This document shows, piece after piece, positions 6,160 through 10,100 of a stretch of DNA of 10,100 bases. Each line of letters opens with the position of its first letter. The first letter of the stretch is position 1. The notes below the pieces were generated by a model, which was given only the letters and a program-made list of their open reading frames with translations, made no database searches and had not been told where the DNA came from. Origin of the DNA: Pseudomonas sp. (lineage in GTDB: Bacteria; Pseudomonadota; Gammaproteobacteria; Pseudomonadales; Pseudomonadaceae); contig DQGF01000491.1 of NCBI GenBank assembly GCA_003525045.1, positions 1-10,100 of the forward strand. Reading direction: 5' to 3'. The position numbers were made by a program, and so were the translations under genes.

Positions 6160-6825
6160 TCAGGACTCCTGGTCGTGCCGATTGACCCGTGCTTCCAGCT
6201 GGTTTTGCAGGTGCGAAAGCACCGTAGCCAGAATCCAGTAGATCAGCGCGGCGGCAAGATACATGGTGAAAATTTCGAAGGTGCGGGCAGTAATCAGCTG
6301 CGCCTGACGGAACAGTTCCGGCACCTGGATAGTGGCGGCCAGCGCCGTGTCCTTGACCAGTGAGATGAAGCTGTTGCCCAGCGGTGGCAGGGCCGTGCGC
6401 ATCGCTTGCGGCAGAATCGCCCGACGCAAGGTTTGCGCACGGGTCATGCCGATACTGGCGGCCGCTTCCCACTGGCCACGTTCGATGGAACTGATCGCGG
6501 CGCGCAGGATTTCGCAGGCGTAGGCGGCCATGTTCAGCGAGAAGCCGATCAGCGCCGCTGGCAGCGGATCAAGTTCGATGCCCAATTGCGGCAAGCCGTA
6601 ATAGATCACGAACAGTTGCACCAGCAACGGCGTGCCGCGAAAGAACGACACGTAGATGCGGGCTAGCCAGCTCACCAGTTTGAACCGCGACAGACGCATC
6701 AACGCCAGGCCGAAGCCCATCACCAGGCCGAAGAACATCCCGCCCAGGCTGAGGATCACCGTGTAGTACGCGCCCTTGAGCAGGAAGGGCGCCGAATCCA
6801 GTGCGAGTTGGAAAGCTTCTTCCAT
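6160..6825 (-). CDS. tcyL: Cystine-type ABC transporter permease
   Basis: A 221-residue inner-membrane permease of the HisM/GlnP type. Hydrophobic segments are visible at about 14-44, 52-78, 87-110 and 185-205. The cytoplasmic EAA loop that docks on the ATPase is present (EAAASIG at 120-126 continuing to ILP at 137-139). Typical family stretches include [13 protein letters not shown] (60-72) and [14 protein letters not shown] (150-163). The ATG overlaps the tcyJ stop by one base (TAATG) with no strong ribosome site of its own, so translation is probably coupled to tcyJ. A single permease gene implies a homodimer. Substrate is inferred from operon context. Confidence 0.9.
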   Translation of the reverse strand: MEEAFQLALDSAPFLLKGAYYTVILSLGGMFFGLVMGFGLALMRLSRFKLVSWLARIYVSFFRGTPLLVQLFVIYYGLPQLGIELDPLPAALIGFSLNMAAYACEILRAAISSIERGQWEAAASIGMTRAQTLRRAILPQAMRTALPPLGNSFISLVKDTALAATIQVPELFRQAQLITARTFEIFTMYLAAALIYWILATVLSHLQNQLEARVNRHDQES

Positions 6826-7619
6826 TATTGGGTGACGTCAGCGCTGAAGTATTTTTCCGAAAGCTTTTTCAGCGTACCGTCGGCACGCAGCTTGTCGATG
6901 GCCTTGTTCACCGCGGCCAGCAGCTCAGGCTCGCCTTTGCGCAGGGCAATGCCGGCTTCCTGGCGGGAGAACGCTGCGCCGGCGGCGACAGTGTCCTTGG
7001 CCTTCTTGGCGTATTCCAGTGCGGCGAGGCGGTCGATCAGAATGGCGTCGATGCGGCCGACGCGCAGATCCTGGAACTTGGTTGGATCATCGTCATAGGT
7101 CTTGATGATGGCTTTCGGTTGGTTGTCCTTCAGCCACTGCTCGTAGTTGGTGCCCAGGCCCACACCGACTTTCTTGCCAGCCAGGTCATCGGCGCTCTTG
7201 ATAGTGTCTTTGTTCTTGGTCAGAACCAGCGCCTGAATCCCGGAGACGGTGTACGGTTCGGAGAAGTCATACTTCTTTTTGCGCTCTTCGGAAATGGTCA
7301 CCTGGTTGATCACCGCGTCCAGACGCTTGGATTCCAGCGCTGCGAGGATGCCGTCCCATTTGGTTGGTTGCAATTTGACCTTCACGCCCAGCTCTTTGGC
7401 CAGGGCTTCAGAGAACTCGACTTCGAAGCCGGCCAGTTTGCCGTTGGCGTCGACGAAGCTGAACGGAGGATAAGTGCCTTCCAGGCCAACGTTGATCACG
7501 CCGGCGTCCTTGATTTTTTGCAGTTGCTCACCGGCAACCGCTTGCCCCAACAGGCCGGCGCTGAGCGCCAGGCCCAGCGAACCTACCAGCAGATTTCGAC
7601 GTAGTGCGGAAAAATTCAT
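6825..7619 (-). CDS. tcyJ: Periplasmic cystine-type binding protein
   Basis: A 264-residue solute-binding protein of ABC family 3 (FliY/TcyJ-like). A Sec signal peptide is clear: Arg7-Arg8, a hydrophobic core (10-25), and an AVA|GE cleavage site after residue 29. The mature part has family hallmarks GTYPPFSF (48-55), GFEVEFSEALA (64-74) and, near 108-123, TISEERKKKYDFSEPY. It delivers substrate to TcyL/TcyN. The mature protein contains no cysteine and no methionine, in line with expression under sulfur limitation. The ATG at 7619 has AGGGG eight bases upstream. It is the first gene of tcyJLN, with its own AT-rich promoter region. Cystine is the likely ligand; related sulfur amino acids such as diaminopimelate or djenkolate-like compounds cannot be excluded. 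Confidence 0.88.
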   Translation of the reverse strand: MNFSALRRNLLVGSLGLALSAGLLGQAVAGEQLQKIKDAGVINVGLEGTYPPFSFVDANGKLAGFEVEFSEALAKELGVKVKLQPTKWDGILAALESKRLDAVINQVTISEERKKKYDFSEPYTVSGIQALVLTKNKDTIKSADDLAGKKVGVGLGTNYEQWLKDNQPKAIIKTYDDDPTKFQDLRVGRIDAILIDRLAALEYAKKAKDTVAAGAAFSRQEAGIALRKGEPELLAAVNKAIDKLRADGTLKKLSEKYFSADVTQ

Positions 7620-7744
7620 GACAAGCCCCTGTGTTTTCTTATGAAGACGCTTTTAGGAAAGTTGGCAAATTCGGGATTTGAACGACTGCGATATCCTGCC
7701 CTAAAGCAGTCTATGCGTCTTGTTTCGAATTCGCCTGCGGCGCG

Positions 7745-7773
7745 ACTATATGACGAGGTTTTTAGATAGGAAA
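7745..7773 (-). promoter_or_regulatory. Candidate promoter of tcyJLN
   Basis: On the minus strand TTTCCT (7773-7768) is 17 bases from TATAGT (7750-7745), a five-of-six -10. The weak -35 and the very AT-rich DNA from about 7771 to 7825 fit activation by a LysR-type factor such as CysB. The 5' UTR would be about 120 bases. Confidence 0.42.
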
Positions 7774-7793
7774 ATAATAAATATCAATTTTGT

Positions 7794-7810
7794 TATTCTT
7801 TTTTAGAATA
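7794..7810. promoter_or_regulatory. AT-rich inverted repeat upstream of the tcyJ promoter
   Basis: TATTCT and AGAATA form a perfect six-base inverted repeat around TTTTT, centred about 30 bases upstream of the candidate -35. Position and symmetry suit an activator site. The AT content means chance occurrence is quite possible. Confidence 0.33.
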
Positions 7811-7824
7811 TGCCTTTTCTTCTT

Positions 7825-7927
7825 AAAAGATCGCAGCCTGCGGCAGCTCCTACAGGGGATTTTCGGTGCACGCATAACCTGCGTGGGTACTCGGTCTTGT
7901 AGGAGCTGCCGCAGGCTGCGATCTTTT
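7825..7927. repeat. REPIN with perfect 30-base arms
   Basis: The arm at 7825-7854 (from AAAAGATCGCAGCC to GCTCCTACA) is repeated exactly as its reverse complement at 7898-7927, around a 43-base centre. The centre holds a smaller inverted repeat, CACGCA/TGCGTG. GATCGCAGCCTGCGGCAGC is a common P. fluorescens-group REP style. The outer A tract and T tract make the folded stem look like a bidirectional terminator. It sits 15 bases past the dcyD stop, so it probably ends or protects the dcyD transcript and separates it from tcyJ. Confidence 0.9.
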
Positions 7928-7942
7928 GATCTTTCGCTTCGT

Positions 7943-8935
7943 TTACAGAAAATCTTTGTAGGCAAACAACGCCGGCGCCCCACCAGTGTGCAGGAAGATT
8001 ATCGGCCCTTCATCGAAACGCTGACGACCAATCCCGTCCAACAACCCGGCCATGGCCTTGCCGGTATAAACCGGATCAAGCAGCAATCCTTCCTGAGCCG
8101 CCACCAGCTTCACCGCCGCCAGCGTCCCGGCATTCGGTTCGCCATAGCGCGGGCCGAAATATTCGTCCCACAACTCGACTTTGAAACTCGACGGCAGGCT
8201 CACCTCCAACAACTGTGCCGTACGCTCGGCGAGGCCCTGGACCTTCGGCCGTTGATCTTCATCGCTGCGTGAAACCGTGACGCCAATCACTGGCAAATCG
8301 GGCAGGGCTTCGCTCAACGCCAGCGCCAAGCCACTGTGAGTTCCGGCGCTGCCCGAGGCCAGGACCACGGCGGCGAATTTGAGGCCGGTGTCCTTGATCT
8401 GCTCGGCCAGTTCCAACCCGGCGCGCACATAACCCAAAGCGCCCAGCGCATTCGAGCCGCCAATCGGTACCAGATACGGCTTTTTGCCGTTGCTGCGCAG
8501 TCGTGCGGCCAACGCCTCCAACTGCTCGTCGGCGTTATCCAGGTTGTCCACCAACTCAACCTTGGCATCGAAGAGATCCAGCAACAGCCGATTGCCGTTG
8601 CCAACATAGTTGGCGTCGTCGGTGCCAAGGGGATTTTCCAGCAATGCCACGCAGCCGAGGCCAAGCTTGGCTGCAATGGCAGCGGTCTGGCGCACATGGT
8701 TGGACTGAAGCGCGCCAGCGGTGATCAAGGTATCGGCACCTTGCGCCAATGCATCGGCCGCCAGGTATTCGAGCTTGCGCAGCTTGTTGCCACCCATTGC
8801 CAGCGGCGTCAGGTCATCGCGTTTGACGTAGATATCGCGGCCTAGCCAAGCCGACAGGCGTTCGAGTTTTTCCAACGGCGTGGGGTGGCCAAGTAGATCG
8901 AGGCGGTCAAAACGGGCGAGCTGTTGTTTGATCAT
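7943..8935 (-). CDS. dcyD: D-cysteine desulfhydrase, PLP-dependent
   Basis: A 330-residue enzyme of the tryptophan-synthase-beta-like PLP family, converting D-cysteine to pyruvate, ammonia and sulfide. The protein aligns end to end with enteric DcyD (328 residues). Seen: PLP Schiff-base Lys51 in MGGNKLRK, the QSNHVRQTA substrate-loop (77-85), SGSAGTHSG phosphate-binding loop (194-202), and [11 protein letters not shown] near 287-297, whose Tyr290 aligns with the Tyr287 active-site residue of Salmonella DcyD. The ATG at 8935 is chosen because it gives the family length, and because a longer GTG start at 8977 would fall inside the predicted promoter. Ribosome site is weak. It is divergent from epsC and upstream of the cystine importer; with them it would recycle imported sulfur. 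ACC deaminase is a related alternative, but the length and close match favour DcyD. Confidence 0.92.
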   Translation of the reverse strand: MIKQQLARFDRLDLLGHPTPLEKLERLSAWLGRDIYVKRDDLTPLAMGGNKLRKLEYLAADALAQGADTLITAGALQSNHVRQTAAIAAKLGLGCVALLENPLGTDDANYVGNGNRLLLDLFDAKVELVDNLDNADEQLEALAARLRSNGKKPYLVPIGGSNALGALGYVRAGLELAEQIKDTGLKFAAVVLASGSAGTHSGLALALSEALPDLPVIGVTVSRSDEDQRPKVQGLAERTAQLLEVSLPSSFKVELWDEYFGPRYGEPNAGTLAAVKLVAAQEGLLLDPVYTGKAMAGLLDGIGRQRFDEGPIIFLHTGGAPALFAYKDFL

Positions 8936-8966
8936 GGTTTGCGTACTGGCGGAGAAAGATGTCAGG

Positions 8967-8995
8967 ACTATAGGCACGCCTATTTACCGGGGCAA
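8967..8995 (-). promoter_or_regulatory. Predicted dcyD promoter with palindrome in the spacer
   Basis: On the minus strand TTGCCC (8995-8990) is 17 bases from TATAGT (8972-8967). Four and five of six bases match sigma-70 consensus. Within the spacer, ATAGGC-AC-GCCTAT (8970-8983) is a perfect inverted repeat that also touches the -10, a classic position for a repressor or allosteric regulator. Transcription would begin near 8960, just upstream of the chosen ATG. Confidence 0.5.
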
Positions 8996-9018
8996 CCGAC
9001 AATCGCTTATAGCCAAAA

Positions 9019-9029
9019 GTGTTTAACAC
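9019..9029. promoter_or_regulatory. Small palindrome between dcyD and epsC
   Basis: GTGTT-T-AACAC is a perfect palindrome midway in the divergent gap. It could be an operator for either gene. At only five pairs it could also be chance. I found no convincing -35/-10 pair for epsC nearby. Confidence 0.25.
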
Positions 9030-9088
9030 AGCACAATTGGTTCTTAATTCGGCGTCCAAACCTTGCCGTAAAGTAATCGCCGTCAGTG

Positions 9089-9107
9089 CGGCCAGACAGT
9101 CCGGCCG
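9089..9107 (+). promoter_or_regulatory. GC-rich hairpin in the epsC 5' leader
   Basis: CGGCC and GGCCG enclose GAC/GTC with one A-C mismatch and a one-base centre, ending six bases before the epsC ribosome site (GAGGAG, 9113-9118). In RNA, allowing a larger loop, it could fold and influence initiation. No regulator or metabolite link can be shown. Confidence 0.3.
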
Positions 9108-9126
9108 CCCGTGAGGAGTTTTTACC

Positions 9127-10053
9127 GTGAGCGAGCGTTCCAGCCATTGGCAATTGCAGACCATCGTCAGCCAGCTGCGTTCGGCGCGTGACGAGTGGCG
9201 TGCACAAAACGGCCGCGTCAGCGGCGAGCAGGGGGGTCGCGAGTTGCCTTCCCGAGCGGCCATGGCGCAGATTCTTGAAGCGCTGTGCGGCGCTTTGTTC
9301 CCGATGCGCCTGGGCCCGGTGGACCTGCGCGAAGAGAGTGAAGACTTCTACGTCGGCCACACACTGGACGTGGCGTTGAATGCGTTGCTGGCCCAGGCGC
9401 GACTGGAGCTGCGTTACGCCGCCCGCCATGGCGCCCATGCCGAGACCGAAGTCGAGGCCAGGACCATTCAGATCATCCAGGACTTCGCGCTCGCGTTGCC
9501 GGGGCTGCGCAGCCTGTTGGACACCGACGTGCTGGCGGCCTATCACGGCGATCCGGCCGCTCGCAGCGTCGATGAAGTGTTGCTCTGCTACCCGGGCATT
9601 CTGGCGGTGATTCACCATCGACTCGCCCATCACTTGTATCGCGCCGGGCTGCCGCTGCTCGCGCGGATCAGCGCGGAAATCGCCCACTCGGCCACCGGGA
9701 TCGACATTCATCCGGGTGCGCAGATCGGCCGCAGCTTCTTCATCGATCACGGGACAGGTGTGGTAATCGGCGAGACCGCCATCATCGGCGAGCGGGTGCG
9801 GATTTATCAGGCCGTGACCTTGGGGGCCAAGCGTTTCCCCGCGGATGAGGACGGCCAGTTGCAGAAGGGGCAGCCACGACACCCAATCGTCGAGGATGAC
9901 GTGGTGATTTATGCCGGGGCAACGATTCTGGGGCGGATCACCATCGGCAAGGGTTCGACCATTGGCGGTAACGTCTGGCTGACCCGTAGCGTGCCGGCGG
10001 GGAGCAACCTGACTCAGGCGAATCTGCAGCATGATGATGGTACGCAGAAATAA
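9127..10053 (+). CDS. epsC: Serine O-acetyltransferase, EpsC-type
   Basis: A 308-residue acyltransferase making O-acetylserine from serine and acetyl-CoA, the first step of cysteine synthesis. An alpha-helical N-terminal part (about 1-180) is followed by a left-handed beta-helix of hexapeptide repeats: IDIHPGAQIG (192-201), FIDHGTGVVIGET (205-217) and later IxIGxG/IGGN turns. Asp193 and His208 align with the catalytic Asp143-His158 pair of E. coli CysE. The C-terminus ends NVWLTRSVPAG..., unlike the CysE tail that binds cysteine for feedback inhibition, so inhibition may differ. The GTG start is supported by GAGGAG eight bases upstream. Divergent from dcyD. O-acetylserine takes up the sulfide produced by DcyD and the monooxygenase operon, and its isomer N-acetylserine activates CysB in enterics. 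A second, housekeeping cysE probably exists elsewhere (inference). Confidence 0.9.
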   Translation: MSERSSHWQLQTIVSQLRSARDEWRAQNGRVSGEQGGRELPSRAAMAQILEALCGALFPMRLGPVDLREESEDFYVGHTLDVALNALLAQARLELRYAARHGAHAETEVEARTIQIIQDFALALPGLRSLLDTDVLAAYHGDPAARSVDEVLLCYPGILAVIHHRLAHHLYRAGLPLLARISAEIAHSATGIDIHPGAQIGRSFFIDHGTGVVIGETAIIGERVRIYQAVTLGAKRFPADEDGQLQKGQPRHPIVEDDVVIYAGATILGRITIGKGSTIGGNVWLTRSVPAGSNLTQANLQHDDGTQK

Positions 10054-10075
10054 ATTCCGAAACCTCGGCTGACTG

Positions 10076-10100
10076 ATCCGGCCTCTTCGCGAGCAGGCTC
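10076..10100. repeat. Partial REP-type palindrome at the right edge
   Basis: TCCGGCCTCTTCGCGAGCAGGCTC, 22 bases after the epsC stop, resembles the start of a Pseudomonas REP (TTCGCGAGCAGGCTC is a typical arm). It is cut by the window end, so the partner arm is not visible. Confidence 0.45.

Noticed and set aside
5370..6185. A 271-codon plus-strand frame opposite tcyN.
   Set aside because: All ABC ATPase motifs are on the minus strand; the plus frame is a shadow.
7825..7927. Possible two-repeat CRISPR.
   Set aside because: The two copies are inverted, not direct, with one spacer, and match Pseudomonas REP style. No cas genes nearby.
7762..7983. A 73-codon minus-strand frame across the REPIN.
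   Set aside because: It runs through both repeat arms and into the end of dcyD in another frame. Its composition reflects the repeat, and there is no ribosome site.
8933..8977. GTG start at 8977 for dcyD.
   Set aside because: It lies inside the predicted promoter spacer and adds 14 residues not expected from DcyD family length.
9007..10032. A 341-codon minus-strand frame opposite epsC.
   Set aside because: EpsC has intact catalytic and hexapeptide motifs. The opposite frame has none and no ribosome site, so it is a shadow.

Overview
The window looks like a chromosomal piece of a Pseudomonas species, most likely of the P. fluorescens group. The support is GC-rich coding sequence, Pseudomonas-type REP/REPIN palindromes in the gaps, and a gene set typical of sulfur acquisition in that genus. 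Everything except the last gene is on the minus strand. Species assignment is inference from style, not from a marker gene.

Layout from right to left, which is the direction of most transcription. At 9127-10053 (+) lies an EpsC-type serine O-acetyltransferase. It is divergent, across a 191-base gap, from a D-cysteine desulfhydrase (7943-8935, -). After a REPIN with perfect 30-base arms and an AT-rich promoter region comes a tight three-gene cystine-type ABC importer: tcyJ (binding protein), tcyL (permease), tcyN (ATPase), 7619 down to 5400. A 485-base gap follows, then an orphan protein built from two similar beta-rich units (4150-4914), then a second REP pair. The left third is an operon of two tandem SfnB/DszC-like flavin monooxygenase paralogues (2605-3846 and 1373-2566) and a DszA/NtaA-like FMNH2-dependent monooxygenase (20-1372). 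A candidate 22-codon upstream ORF and a terminator-like hairpin lie in the leader of this operon.

How it fits together (inference from families and context): the right half imports cystine or related sulfur amino acids, strips sulfide from D-cysteine, and makes O-acetylserine. O-acetylserine is both the acceptor for sulfide in cysteine synthesis and the source of the CysB co-inducer N-acetylserine in enteric bacteria. The left operon probably releases sulfur from oxidised organosulfur compounds (sulfones or sulfonates) when sulfate and cysteine are scarce. No flavin reductase is in the window, so reduced flavin would have to come from elsewhere.

The most striking signals are: the two SfnB-like proteins and mature TcyJ contain almost no cysteine or methionine, while neighbouring proteins do; a short ORF is joined to the first sfnB-like gene by a TGATG overlap behind a terminator-like hairpin; and a perfect inverted repeat sits inside the predicted dcyD promoter. 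I see known families throughout rather than a clearly new multi-gene system; the leader ORF/hairpin and the two-unit orphan protein are the least explained parts.
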